A stretch of DNA of 64,000 bases from DATFVA01 sp963832715 (GCA_963832715.1 CAWHVB010000007.1:124001-188000); one strand, 5' to 3'; positions 1-9,251 are shown, counted from the stretch's first letter. The notes: a model not told the origin generated them from the sequence alone. Program-made: numbers and translations.

Positions 1-732
1 GTTATATATATGAGATTCCTGAACGCCGTCCAGGTTTATCGCCGAGCCTCCGTTATAGCCGTTATTATACAGGATATTCCCTTCTATTACAGCATCGGTT
101 ATAATTCCATCGCCGCCTTGTGAAAGGTCAGCATTCAGCTGAATGCCGCAGGCATTATTTTCAAAACACACATTCTTTCGTATTACTGGTCTGTCGCCGC
201 TGTTCGATACATAAATTCCATGCTCCGCTCCGCTGAATGAACAAACATTGTTTTCGATTAAAATATCATTTGTAAAACCTGTAAAGATCCCCCAGCGGCT
301 GTTCGAAGAACACGAATTGTTTTTCACTGTCACGAAATCCGATACCGCAATCCTTATCCCCGCCCTCGGCTGATTTATCACTTTAAATCCATCAATAACA
401 ATCCAGTCGGCTCCTTCAATATTAATCCCGTCATTTGTAACTGTATTCGGCTGATTTATAACTACATTTTCATCAGCTGCTCTGAATACTATGTGTAAAC
501 TCTGCGTTCCGCCGGTTCTTAAATCAAATCCCGCATAATTACCCGGCAAGGCAATCACAGAATCTCCCGCAGTTACAATATCTGCTGCATGCTGTAGGGT
601 TGCGAAAGCGGAATTGGTAGAATGTCCGCTGTTTGAATCATCTCCATTAACCGAGACATAGTAGGTATTTTGAGGATATAAAAAAGCAGCAGAAATTAAG
701 AGTATTAATGATGCGAGTAATGTTTTGCTCAT
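1..732 (-). CDS. Secreted right-handed beta-helix protein (3' end outside window)
   Basis: The frame is open from an ATG at 732 to the left edge, giving 244 codons with no stop, so the C-terminus is missing. The first ~20 residues are a signal peptide ending in YPQN. Then comes the usual start of DUF1565/pectate-lyase-like proteins (YYVSVNGDDSNSG), followed by beta-helix rungs rich in N, G, I and V such as 'IVIDGFKVIN', 'ILIENNVCSFSG' and 'VIRKNVCFENN'. Such proteins are exported and bind or cleave polysaccharide. No catalytic residues can be assigned. By analogy with other cargo in the window, a T9SS sorting domain may lie in the missing part (inference). A GGAAA-type ribosome binding site precedes the ATG. 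Confidence 0.8.
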   Translation of the reverse strand, partial: MSKTLLASLILLISAAFLYPQNTYYVSVNGDDSNSGHSTNSAFATLQHAADIVTAGDSVIALPGNYAGFDLRTGGTQSLHIVFRAADENVVINQPNTVTNDGINIEGADWIVIDGFKVINQPRAGIRIAVSDFVTVKNNSCSSNSRWGIFTGFTNDILIENNVCSFSGAEHGIYVSNSGDRPVIRKNVCFENNACGIQLNADLSQGGDGIITDAVIEGNILYNNGYNGGSAINLDGVQESHIYN

Positions 733-946
733 AGTAATTTCCAGATTATTATATATATATATTCAAAATAGAGGCCATTAAAATCTTCTCCCAATTCGAT
801 AATTTTAGCTCTCCGAAGTGCCTGCCTGTAATTTTTTGCGCACTAAATGGTAATGAATGCGGTAGGAAGTTCACCTGCGTAATCGTACCCTAGTATGAAA
901 AACGCAGGGCAAGTTTATGAAATTCTTCTTTATGATGGAATACTTG

Positions 947-1369
947 TTATTTTTTCGGATATTTCTTTTGAAGGGCTGACACAGTATGTTTGATGAGATT
1001 TTCAAGTACTTCCGTGTTGACATCCTCAAGATTTTTAATATAAACGCAGCCCTTGCCGACCTTGAATTTACCAAGATCTTTGAGCACATCAGGATTCAGG
1101 TTTATTCCCGGGTAAAGATATAAAACGATGGCATTTTTTCTTGAGGCGAAAGCTGCCAGCGGTGCATCCCCCTCGCGTCCGCTGTCATATTTGTAATGAT
1201 AGCTGCCGAATGCCGCAATTCCTGCATTTGACAGCTTTGGACGGTACCCTGATGCTCTTTCAAATATTTTTAGAAGCGTTGTGCAGTCGCTTCTCCTTTT
1301 TTCATCCTGAATATTATTGATGAATTCGGCTGCGCTGTTTGAAACTGCTGCTATTTTATTTTTAGCCAT
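947..1369 (-). CDS. DUF1801 (YdhG/YdeI-like) domain protein
   Basis: A 140-residue soluble protein with no signal peptide. It shows the DUF1801 pattern: an N-terminal helix with 'FINNIQDEKRRSDC', then 'GFGSYHYKYDSGREGD'-like sequence (here AFGSYHYKYDSGREGD), a central beta strand 'NAIVLYLYPG', and the C-terminal 'GKGCVYIKNLEDV'. The family is small and widespread and its biochemical role is not established. The frame extends upstream to a TTG at 1402, but family members start at the MAKNK-type N-terminus, so the ATG at 1369 was chosen. No strong ribosome binding site is seen at either start. Confidence 0.85.
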   Translation of the reverse strand: MAKNKIAAVSNSAAEFINNIQDEKRRSDCTTLLKIFERASGYRPKLSNAGIAAFGSYHYKYDSGREGDAPLAAFASRKNAIVLYLYPGINLNPDVLKDLGKFKVGKGCVYIKNLEDVNTEVLENLIKHTVSALQKKYPKK

Positions 1370-1452
1370 TGGTTGTTGCTTTTTAATTGTTGCCTGATAC
1401 AAGTTTCTTTACTATGTATTTCCGGAGCGAACAAAGTTTTGCATTACATATG

Positions 1453-2052
1453 TTACTGGTTGCCGGCCCCCTGGTCCCTGATGAGATATAATTCAGTTTT
1501 CTTGATAAGCTGTATTAAATCTTCTTTAAGGGCATCGTATGGCTGTATAGAATAAGCCGTGTCGCCGAAAAGTATCATTCGAATAGGACCCGCATGAAAT
1601 TGCTGCGATTCATTTTTATACTGCACCAGCAGTTCGGCAGCCCTTAATTCGGTGACATCGCCCTGAATGCTGCAAGGCAGTTCAATTTCATGATGGTTGT
1701 TTGGATTTGTAACGAGGTAGGAATACTCCGTCTTTTTCCCTTCGATCCGCGGAAGAAGTGTAATCATTGCTGTCACATAATTTCCCTTAAGAACTGTAAA
1801 ATGATACGAGGGCCTCGTCCTGACAAATTCAATCACCTCCGTCATGTTCGGGTTTTCTGAGATAAATGCCGAAGAGACCGTATTATCAATATTGTCGGCT
1901 ATCGTATAATAATTAGACATAAGAATAAAATCAGGGAGTGTATCAATTGAAAGGGTAACTGAATTGAAAACCGGATTTTCAGTCGTATCGATTTGTGCCG
2001 GAATAGTAGTATTGAGTAATAGTATTGCCAGGATAATCATTTTCATAGGCAT
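1453..2052 (-). CDS. Secreted protein of unknown function
   Basis: 199 residues with a clear signal peptide (hydrophobic segment MIILAILLLNTTIPAQ, residues 4-20), so it is exported. The mature part has no family I recognise. It alternates short beta-like segments with polar stretches and ends in a charged helix (residues ~175-190). Either ATG 2052 or ATG 2046 could be the start; an AAAGGA about 12-18 bases upstream fits both. It is probably monocistronic: the next minus-strand gene upstream starts at 3074 and ends 176 bases away. Confidence 0.65.
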   Translation of the reverse strand: MPMKMIILAILLLNTTIPAQIDTTENPVFNSVTLSIDTLPDFILMSNYYTIADNIDNTVSSAFISENPNMTEVIEFVRTRPSYHFTVLKGNYVTAMITLLPRIEGKKTEYSYLVTNPNNHHEIELPCSIQGDVTELRAAELLVQYKNESQQFHAGPIRMILFGDTAYSIQPYDALKEDLIQLIKKTELYLIRDQGAGNQ

Positions 2053-2228
2053 CCCAACCGGTAATCCTTTTAATTCGAAAATTATGTTAAATAAATATTA
2101 TAGGCAATAAGGTTAGTTTTTAGAACATCATGCTTCGCAGAATTTTGTGCAATATCGCTGCCATGCGAAGAAATGCCGTCCGTAACTTACTGGAATTCAC
2201 AACTGATACCTGATCTTTCTACTTACCT

Positions 2229-3074
2229 TCATTTATTCTTCAAAAAGTTCTTAATTACCTGCGAAGTCAGATCTACAATTCCTGAATCCGGATTTTCTTT
2301 AAAATCAATCGCTCCCAGATATGCCCCGTGTTCTGCCGGCAGTATCATTAGTCTCGAATCACTAATCAGCTTTGACATAGCAAGAGCATGACTCGTTAAT
2401 ATTACATCCCTGTCGCCGTTTATGATCAGAGTCGGAACCTTTATGGAACTTAATATTTTATCGTCCCAATCCTTAAAATTCATCATTCTGTTCCTGTCCT
2501 TGTTGAACATGTTTAACAGCTTGCTGCTGTCGGGATTTACTTTCAGGAAAGCGTCCTTTAGTGATTGAGGCATATCGTTGATAGTAGCCTGCTTCATTCC
2601 GTCGAAAAACCCTGGAACCAGACCATCTCTTTTATAAAAGGTAGAAGTAAGAACAAGCCTTTCCACAATCTCAGGGTGTCTTGAAGTTATTTGAATAGCA
2701 GTATTTCCCCCGTTACTGAATCCAAGGAATGATGCTTTTGGAATTTTTAAAGCGGATAATAACGCCGCAACATCATCAGCGTCCTGTTCAAAGCTTTCCG
2801 GAGCCTCCCTGTCGCCTGTCCGGCCGTGTGCCTGGAGCTCGACAGCTATTACTTCAAAATCCTCGGCAAATGACGGAAGAATTCTGCCGAAACTACTCTC
2901 AATCGTAGAGCCCCCTCCATGGATCAAAACAAGAGGAGAACCCTTACCATGAATCTCATAGTACATCCTGATACCATTCACCATCTCATAGCCGCTTTTA
3001 ACACTCTGTGCCATTGAGATACCTGCTCCGGTTATTATTAGGACAATAATTAATTGGCCAATTGTTCTTTTCAT
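2229..3074 (-). CDS. Secreted alpha/beta hydrolase
   Basis: Alpha/beta-hydrolase fold enzyme of about 281 residues. A signal peptide (residues ~4-23 from ATG 3074, ending SMAQS) places it outside the cytoplasm. Oxyanion-hole segment LIHGGGS; nucleophile elbow GFSNGG with Ser at about residue 120; acid residue in NGDRD; catalytic His in PAEHGAY. All three triad members are therefore present. Substrate is unknown; esters or lactones are typical. An in-frame ATG at 3101 would add nine residues, but the signal peptide is better placed from 3074. Neither start has a strong Shine-Dalgarno. Confidence 0.85.
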   Translation of the reverse strand: MKRTIGQLIIVLIITGAGISMAQSVKSGYEMVNGIRMYYEIHGKGSPLVLIHGGGSTIESSFGRILPSFAEDFEVIAVELQAHGRTGDREAPESFEQDADDVAALLSALKIPKASFLGFSNGGNTAIQITSRHPEIVERLVLTSTFYKRDGLVPGFFDGMKQATINDMPQSLKDAFLKVNPDSSKLLNMFNKDRNRMMNFKDWDDKILSSIKVPTLIINGDRDVILTSHALAMSKLISDSRLMILPAEHGAYLGAIDFKENPDSGIVDLTSQVIKNFLKNK

Positions 3075-3164
3075 TTTTTTTACTTCGAAAGATACAATCA
3101 TGCGCGAAATTGTAAAAGAAGTGAATACGGTAAATTCAGCATACCCGCTATAGTATGTCCTAAA

Positions 3165-4841
3165 TCAATCTGAATCAATTATTACTCTAAGCTGCTCGCT
3201 ATTGAGATTAACACTTTCATATAATTCCAGCTGCCGGAAACGCTCAACAGATTCCCGGAGAGATTGTTTTGGGTTCTTTTTCTTCAACTGAAATGAAGGT
3301 TTGTTGACAAATCGCAGCCGGGATTCGTTGATATTTGAATTTCTGATCTCCGACTGAAACTGCCCGATGTATGCGGATGCATCCTCACCCTGCAGCGTTT
3401 TATTCTTCAGCAGTCTGCCGGTTACCCAGAGCCACACTATTGCACCGCTCGAACCTTTCGGGATTAGTTCTTCCAGAACGTTAATGGCTCTTTTTCTTTC
3501 ACGCGGATTCGAAAGATCATAACGTTCGATAGCGATATCGCCGTCAGATAATCTCTTCCTGTAAAGAATCCTGCGGATAGCTGAAACAGTATTTTTATGT
3601 AATGTATCATTCAGATTTAATTCAATGCCTTTCCCTTCCAGGATTTCATGCTGAGTCGGGTTTTCTACCATGATCGGAATTATGTGTTCACTGCGGGTAT
3701 CTTTACCAAAATATAAATTATCGCTTGCTTCTATAAGTTCCGCCCCTTCTTCAATCATTTCATTCACACCTTTGTCTCTTTTTTCGGCGAGTTTCAATGC
3801 ATATTCAGCCAGTGTTTTTATAGTCCCCCTTGCATTGTAAGTGTAAATCGTATCTGAAAGCTTATCCGGCATTCTGACAGCTATTTTAAATAATGTTTCA
3901 CTCGGAGGAAAACTTCCGAACATTTGTTCCGGCGTCTTTATCTTAGACCAGGCTTCCTCATTATATAAAGGCGGGGCAAGCACAGGTTTAATGGAATCCT
4001 TCTGCAATACAGCCGCTGTTATCCAGTTGGCCGGAAGCATTAATGCACGCGGGATAAACTTATATGGATGATCCTGCTGGCTGAAGAGCGCATCCCGCAG
4101 CACGAATGTCGCTTTAGTCTGGCGGACTAATTTTCGCCAGTTCTCTGAAATTAAATTCCCGGCGGAACTATAAGAAAGCGGTCCTTTAACCTTTCTCATT
4201 ATTAGATTATTGCCTTCGTAATAAAGATTACTGTAAAGAAATTTAGGGGTAACCTGCAGGCGGGGTATTACGATGTCATAGAAATCTGGAGCATCATTCG
4301 AAAGCTTTTTATAATTATGCGGTTCCTGGAAACCCCAGGAGAGTATATTATCTCCACTGTAAACATTTTTTACCAGTATCAAATCGAATTGCCTTTTCTT
4401 CCACACGGTTGTAATATTATAGAACCCGGCCGGATAGTCTTCCCTATGCTCAGAACCCTTCCCATAATATTTGCTGTAAAAAAGTTTAAGCACCCGGTAG
4501 AGTGAATCTGCAGTATTCTTGTCCAGACTATCGATAGAATATGCGAAGTTATAAAGTAAATCAACTGTATCCTGATACTGAAAATTAAATCTGATACTAC
4601 CTTCCTGGTTAAAAATAGATACAGCCGATTCAGCATAAAATAAGCTGCCCTCCTGTTTTAATCCCGATATTTCCGGAATAATCTGCTTTACGTCAACATA
4701 ATCTGCTCCAATCGGAATCTTGTTTATTAACAGAAGCTTTTCTTCTAATCCCCTAAATACTGATTCATTACCTCCTGAGGTTTGGGAAAATATTCCGGGT
4801 GGAAATAAAAGAAAAAGTGTGAGAAAAAAAGAAAGCCTCAT
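3165..4841 (-). CDS. Large secreted protein of unknown function
   Basis: 558 residues. Residues 1-20 are a signal peptide (hydrophobic FFLTLFLLFPPGIFSQ), so the protein is periplasmic or outer-membrane attached. There is no second membrane segment and no T9SS sorting domain at the C-terminus. The chain mixes beta-rich segments (residues ~55-150) with a charged, helical C-terminal third containing many Arg and Lys. I recognise no family. It lies downstream of the kinase gene on the same strand, separated by 89 bases, so a regulatory link is possible but unproven. Confidence 0.7.
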   Translation of the reverse strand: MRLSFFLTLFLLFPPGIFSQTSGGNESVFRGLEEKLLLINKIPIGADYVDVKQIIPEISGLKQEGSLFYAESAVSIFNQEGSIRFNFQYQDTVDLLYNFAYSIDSLDKNTADSLYRVLKLFYSKYYGKGSEHREDYPAGFYNITTVWKKRQFDLILVKNVYSGDNILSWGFQEPHNYKKLSNDAPDFYDIVIPRLQVTPKFLYSNLYYEGNNLIMRKVKGPLSYSSAGNLISENWRKLVRQTKATFVLRDALFSQQDHPYKFIPRALMLPANWITAAVLQKDSIKPVLAPPLYNEEAWSKIKTPEQMFGSFPPSETLFKIAVRMPDKLSDTIYTYNARGTIKTLAEYALKLAEKRDKGVNEMIEEGAELIEASDNLYFGKDTRSEHIIPIMVENPTQHEILEGKGIELNLNDTLHKNTVSAIRRILYRKRLSDGDIAIERYDLSNPRERKRAINVLEELIPKGSSGAIVWLWVTGRLLKNKTLQGEDASAYIGQFQSEIRNSNINESRLRFVNKPSFQLKKKNPKQSLRESVERFRQLELYESVNLNSEQLRVIIDSD

Positions 4842-4930
4842 AAGTTTATATCCAATTCATAAATTTCGATTTGATTTTTAACTCAAGGACAGCGGAGGCC
4901 TTAAGAGATTTAGTTGAGCTTTGCCTCGCA

Positions 4931-6277
4931 TTAAAACCTTAAGGTGAAAACTGTTTCCTCGCCGGCTTTGGAGGTAACTCTTATATTCCCGCCGTGGGCT
5001 CGCATAATCTGACGGGATAGACTAAGTCCTATCCCTGATCCGTTCTTTTTTGTGCTGTAGAACGGGATAAAGATCTTCTCAAGAACGTCTTCGGGTATAC
5101 CGGGACCATTATCTGCAACCCTGATCATTATTTTCCCTCTTTCATCAAGCGACGCAGTCAGATTAATTTCACCTTTTTCTTTAGTCCCGAGCGATTGTTC
5201 AGCATTTATCAATAAATTAATTATTACCTGTTCCACCAGTTCAGGATCGGCTGTTAATTCAAGGGTTTCAGGAGTAACACAAACATTAAAACTGATTCCC
5301 TTCTCCTTTAATTCCGTTCCCATTAATTTATTTATTCTTTCAAATAGTGAATAAATCTGGAATATCTGAAAGCTCGGTTTTGGTATCCTTGTCAGGTTTC
5401 TGTAGCTGTTTACAAAGTGAATTAGTCCTTCACTCCGTCTTTGTATTGTGTTGACAGCACTATTGATATCTTCTAGCGATTCAGAGTCGGGGCTTGTCTT
5501 TTCATCCCTGTTGCTCTTCAGAATTGACTGGACAGTAGATGCCAGGGATGAGATCGGTGTTATAGAGTTCATTATTTCGTGGGTAAGTACTCTTATCAGC
5601 TGCTGCCAGGCCTCCATCTCTTTTTCTTCCAGTTCACTTTGTATATTCTGAAGCGACACAAGTATAAACCTCTGGTCCCGAAGTTTGAATTCTGTTGCAT
5701 AGATTATCAGCTGTATGAAATCATTCTCATCTGTAATTTTAATCGTTACCCTTTCCCCTGCCTGAAGGGCAAACAGTTTTTCAACCAGGCTCCTGCTGAC
5801 CCTGCTTAAGGAAGAGATGTTATTTAAATGAGTAACCTTCAGCAGTCTTTTAGCTGCATTGTTAATAAATTGGACTTCACCGTTCTGGTTATATGAGATC
5901 AGCCCGACGCCCACATGCTGCATAACAGTTTCAAGGTACCTTAAATGTTCCTCTTTCTCGCTTCGTGTGTTCTGAAACTTAACAATTACTTTGTTGAAGG
6001 ACTTGTATAAGTTTTTAAATGAACTCCCTAAAGAAGTATCGATGAATGTCTGCGAAAAGTCTGAATGCTCTATCGCACTCAGGAAACGTGCCAGGTCTCT
6101 GTTTGTTTTTTCGACATAATATATAAGCGAATAGACCTGAAAAATTATTATCACAACTAGAACGATGATGCTTGCATAAAGTTCCGTGTAAAAGAGAAGA
6201 TAGAAAAGAAGTGTAATACTTAGTCCAAGTACAGCAACCCTCAGGATGATGTTTAGTCTGAAATTTTTGATGATCAT
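4931..6277 (-). CDS. NtrY/PilS-type membrane sensor histidine kinase
   Basis: 448 residues. Two membrane helices (~10-30 and ~35-54) are followed by a linker resembling HAMP (55-110), a PAS domain (~115-212), a short coiled coil, and a HisKA/HATPase core. H-box LTHEIMNS with phospho-acceptor His233; N-box around Asn354 (INLLINAEQ); G1 box DNGPGIP at 389-395; G2 box GSGIGLSLS at 413-421. All catalytic motifs are intact. It ends the operon led by the sigma-54 regulator at 9134 and starts 18 bases after the phosphatase gene. Its first ~215 residues are clearly homologous to the neighbouring phosphatase gene's N-terminus, so the two sensors arose by duplication. It is the likely phosphodonor for the regulator. 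Confidence 0.93.
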   Translation of the reverse strand: MIIKNFRLNIILRVAVLGLSITLLFYLLFYTELYASIIVLVVIIIFQVYSLIYYVEKTNRDLARFLSAIEHSDFSQTFIDTSLGSSFKNLYKSFNKVIVKFQNTRSEKEEHLRYLETVMQHVGVGLISYNQNGEVQFINNAAKRLLKVTHLNNISSLSRVSRSLVEKLFALQAGERVTIKITDENDFIQLIIYATEFKLRDQRFILVSLQNIQSELEEKEMEAWQQLIRVLTHEIMNSITPISSLASTVQSILKSNRDEKTSPDSESLEDINSAVNTIQRRSEGLIHFVNSYRNLTRIPKPSFQIFQIYSLFERINKLMGTELKEKGISFNVCVTPETLELTADPELVEQVIINLLINAEQSLGTKEKGEINLTASLDERGKIMIRVADNGPGIPEDVLEKIFIPFYSTKKNGSGIGLSLSRQIMRAHGGNIRVTSKAGEETVFTLRF

Positions 6278-6295
6278 AGATTTCGCCGGCCGGAT

Positions 6296-7072
6296 TTACT
6301 TTTTATCAGGCTCAGGTAAATAATTAATGGTAATAACTGTCAGGTCATCAAACTGGGGAGAATTTTCGCTGAAACATGAAACGTCCTCCGAAAGAGCTTT
6401 GATGAATTCTTCTCCAGTTATTTTCTTATGCTTTTCTATAAATCTAAGTATTCTTTCCCTTCCGTAATCTTCATTGTTCCTGTTCCTGGCATCATTATAA
6501 CCGTCTGTATAGAGCAAAATCAGATCTCCTCTGTTCAATCTGATCTTTTTATCTTCTATGTTTCTTTCGAATAATCCGCCGTCTTTTAATCCAAGACCTA
6601 TTCCGGCGGGACGCAGAATCTCAATCTTATCAAGTGCACTGTTATAGTAAATACCCGGTTCGTGCCCGGCCCTTGAATACACAAAAGTGTTCTCGGCATA
6701 ATCGAGAATTCCGTAGAATACAGTAACAAAAGATCCTTTCTCCAGCGTGCGGATCAGGAGTTTATTTACTTTCCGGAGAACTTCACAGGGTGACAATGAG
6801 ACAGAAGCCTGCGATTGGAATATTCCTTTAGTCAGCGTCATATAAAATGCAGCAGGAAGCCCTTTACCGGATACATCTCCGATCACTATTCCCAGCTTAT
6901 TGTCGCCGAGGTCAATGTAATCGTAATAATCGCCTCCAACTTCCTTAGCGGAAACACACAATCCTTTTATCGAATAGTCCTTCAGGGTCGGATCTTTATG
7001 AGGAAGAAGCTGCGTCTGCACCTGGTGAGCAATCTCTACGTTCCCTTGCAAATCTTTCCCTTTCAAGTTCAT
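6296..7072 (-). CDS. SpoIIE/RsbU-type PP2C serine phosphatase domain (3' part of a frameshifted gene)
   Basis: The ORF encodes a complete PPM/PP2C domain of the SpoIIE/RsbU class, which removes phosphate from Ser/Thr of partner proteins. Metal-ligand motifs are all present: GGDYYD (Asp48), IGDVSGKG (Asp66), LYTDGYND (Asp190) and FDDLTV (Asp242/243). It begins with the helix EIAHQVQTQLLP that in RsbU-like proteins directly follows a sensory coiled coil. That coiled coil lies in the overlapping frame 6996-7706, so the ATG at 7072 is probably not a real start. One base removed near 7040-7050 gives a continuous PAS-PP2C protein of about 470 residues. No anti-anti-sigma (STAS) partner is encoded nearby. 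Confidence 0.88.
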   Translation of the reverse strand: MNLKGKDLQGNVEIAHQVQTQLLPHKDPTLKDYSIKGLCVSAKEVGGDYYDYIDLGDNKLGIVIGDVSGKGLPAAFYMTLTKGIFQSQASVSLSPCEVLRKVNKLLIRTLEKGSFVTVFYGILDYAENTFVYSRAGHEPGIYYNSALDKIEILRPAGIGLGLKDGGLFERNIEDKKIRLNRGDLILLYTDGYNDARNRNNEDYGRERILRFIEKHKKITGEEFIKALSEDVSCFSENSPQFDDLTVITINYLPEPDKK

Positions 7073-7706
7073 TCTGTATATCCTGCAAAGATACCAGCTT
7101 GTACCTGTTTGCTCTCAGCTTAAACCCGCTTGCATATAGGGATATCTGCTTTTCAGTGTTATTCTGCACCAATCTGATCAGAGCTTTTTCACCGGGATTA
7201 ATACTCTCTAGAGTATTAACAAGTTCAGTGCTTATACCTGATAAAGAATTAATATTGATGATATCATTTATTTCAAGGAGCTTTTTTGCGGCATCGTTTA
7301 TAATCTCAATCTTTCCGGTGTCGGTAAAAGAAATCAATCCGATACCCACGTGCTTTACCACTGTCTGCAGATACTGGAAGTTTTCCTCTTTTTCAGATCT
7401 TGCCTCTTTAATTCTGTTCATTACCTGTGTAAAAGCGCTCCCCAGTTCCATGAAAGAACCCCCTAATTTCTCCATCGGAAAAGACTGCGAAAAATCTGAG
7501 TGTTTTATTGAAAGGATGAATTTCGATAACTCATTGTTCGTATTGTCGACAAACCGGATAAGAAGGAATACCTGTATAATTATTACCGCGATAATGATAA
7601 CAGGGGTGACGCTCAGGGAACTTTGAAAGAAAACATAGAACAGCAGGAACACGGAAAATGTCAGTACAAGAATCCTGAATATTAAATTTAATCGGAAGTT
7701 TATCAT
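6996..7706 (-). CDS. Membrane PAS sensory half of the PP2C phosphatase gene (5' part, frameshifted)
   Basis: Residues 1-~212 match the histidine kinase at 4931-6277: two membrane helices, 'SIKHSDFSQSF' versus 'AIEHSDFSQTF', 'ARSEKEENFQYLQTV' versus 'TRSEKEEHLRYLETV', a PAS domain, and 'LVSLQDIQNELE' versus 'LVSLQNIQSELE'. After 'ERERFARE' the frame turns into nonsense ending in Ser-Ser-Ser and a stop at 6996. The +1 frame continues with the phosphatase helix 'VEIAHQVQ'. The natural product is therefore a sensor-PP2C fusion spanning 6296-7706. The gene starts 66 bases after the regulator gene. The break may be a consensus error, a true mutation or, less likely, programmed frameshifting. Confidence 0.85.
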   Translation of the reverse strand: MINFRLNLIFRILVLTFSVFLLFYVFFQSSLSVTPVIIIAVIIIQVFLLIRFVDNTNNELSKFILSIKHSDFSQSFPMEKLGGSFMELGSAFTQVMNRIKEARSEKEENFQYLQTVVKHVGIGLISFTDTGKIEIINDAAKKLLEINDIININSLSGISTELVNTLESINPGEKALIRLVQNNTEKQISLYASGFKLRANRYKLVSLQDIQNELERERFARERRDCSPGADAASSS

Positions 7707-7772
7707 AAATTATAAAATTATTTATCCTTTAAGCGGGACAAATCCCGCTGAAGATCATTTCCGAAAAACTCA

Positions 7773-9134
7773 CTAAAGACTGTACTTTTCCATCCTTCTG
7801 TACAGTGCTGTTCTGGTCAGTCCCAGCTCCCTGGCAGCTCTGCTGACATTACCGCCGTTAGCATCAAGTACTTTTCTTATAACAGCTTTCTCTACTTCTT
7901 CAAGATTATATGTATCGAAGATAAATCTTTCCTCTTTTGTCTCGGGTGAAGTGAAAAAGAAATCAGACGGCTGAAGCACATCAGAGTCGCTGAGAATAAT
8001 ACTCCTCTCAATTGCATGCTGCAGCTCCCTTACATTACCCGGCCACTGATAATTTTCGAGCTTTTTTATTGTCACAGGACTAAGTCTCAGATTCGATTTA
8101 TTATATTTAGACTTATATACCTGCAGAAAGTGTTCTGCAAGTATAGATATATCTTCTTTCCTTTCCCTTAGGGGGGGAATATCAATTTCAACTGTGTTTA
8201 TCCTGTAAAGGAGATCCTGCCTGAATTTATTTTCCGCAACCATCTGATGTATGGAAGTGTTGGTCGCACAAATCAACCTTATATCAATAGGTTTGTAATT
8301 GTTTGAGCCTACTCTTGCAACCTGCCTGTTCTGAAGTACCGTCAGCAGTTTGGCCTGCAGTTCAACAGGTATATTTCCTATCTCATCCAGGAAAAGAGTA
8401 CCGCCGGATGCGGCTTCAAATCGTCCGGGCCGTTCTTCTTTTGCATCCGTAAATGCACCCTTAACATGTCCGAACAATTCACTTTCAAAAAGAGAGGGTG
8501 TTAAAGCACCCATATCAACCCTTACAAAAACCTCGCCGGATCTTTTGGAATTATTATGTAGAGCTCTTGCTACAAGCTCTTTGCCCGTCCCATTCTCACC
8601 AAGGATCAGCACATTGGCTTCAGTAGAAGCCACCTTTTCAATTGTTTGAAATACCCTGCCGATTGAAGAAGAGATCCCGATCAATTCATCATAGTTTTTG
8701 CTGTTCTCAGCGGTAACCTGTCTCTGCATCGATTCGCTTTTCGATTCTTTTAATTTTAAAGCAGATAGCAGAGTTGCAATAAATTTATCATTCTGCCACG
8801 GCTTAAGTACAAAATCAGTTGCTCCCTCTTTAACCGCTTTTACTGCAAGTTCAATGTCGCCGAATGCAGTAATCAGGATTACCGCTATTGATGGATCGAT
8901 ATTCAATACTCTGTTAAGCCAGTACAGCCCTTCTTTTCCGCTGGTCATATCCTGCGTAAAATTCATATCCAGAAAAATGGCATCATATTCTTCATTTTTC
9001 AGCAATTGCGGAATGTTTTCCGGGTTCTTTTCAGTGTGCACAATGCTGACGACCGGTTTCAGAAGAAGCCTGGCCGCTAATAAAACGTCTTCATTATCGT
9101 CCACTACCAGGACTTTAGCTGATTGCTTCATCAT
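7773..9134 (-). CDS. NtrC-family sigma-54-dependent response regulator
   Basis: 453 residues. Receiver domain with acidic pair Asp12/Asp13, phospho-acceptor Asp56, Thr89 and Lys111. The AAA+ domain starts at ~150: Walker A GENGTGKE (179-186), sigma-54 contact loop GAFTDA (226-231), Walker B LFLDEIG (247-253), and the second-region motif WPGNVREL. A Fis-type helix-turn-helix ends the protein (~415-450, 'NVSRAARELGLTRTALYRRM'). All features needed to activate sigma-54 promoters are present. It is the first gene of the minus-strand regulatory operon and is divergent from the transporter array, whose upstream region carries a sigma-54 promoter. Two adjacent ATG codons (9134, 9131) could start it. 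Confidence 0.95.
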   Translation of the reverse strand: MMKQSAKVLVVDDNEDVLLAARLLLKPVVSIVHTEKNPENIPQLLKNEEYDAIFLDMNFTQDMTSGKEGLYWLNRVLNIDPSIAVILITAFGDIELAVKAVKEGATDFVLKPWQNDKFIATLLSALKLKESKSESMQRQVTAENSKNYDELIGISSSIGRVFQTIEKVASTEANVLILGENGTGKELVARALHNNSKRSGEVFVRVDMGALTPSLFESELFGHVKGAFTDAKEERPGRFEAASGGTLFLDEIGNIPVELQAKLLTVLQNRQVARVGSNNYKPIDIRLICATNTSIHQMVAENKFRQDLLYRINTVEIDIPPLRERKEDISILAEHFLQVYKSKYNKSNLRLSPVTIKKLENYQWPGNVRELQHAIERSIILSDSDVLQPSDFFFTSPETKEERFIFDTYNLEEVEKAVIRKVLDANGGNVSRAARELGLTRTALYRRMEKYSL

Positions 9135-9251
9135 ATGTTTGAATATTTTTTCAGCTGAGTGATAAATTATCCCTATTTATTCTGTTTAAAATATGTAAAT
9201 ATTATATCAATTATCAGGAAACAATAGGATTATGATACACGGACTCATAGC

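Noticed and set aside
2133..2170. Inverted repeat CTTCGCA/TGCGAAG as a terminator
   Set aside because: Loop of about 24 bases and no T-run; too weak to call.
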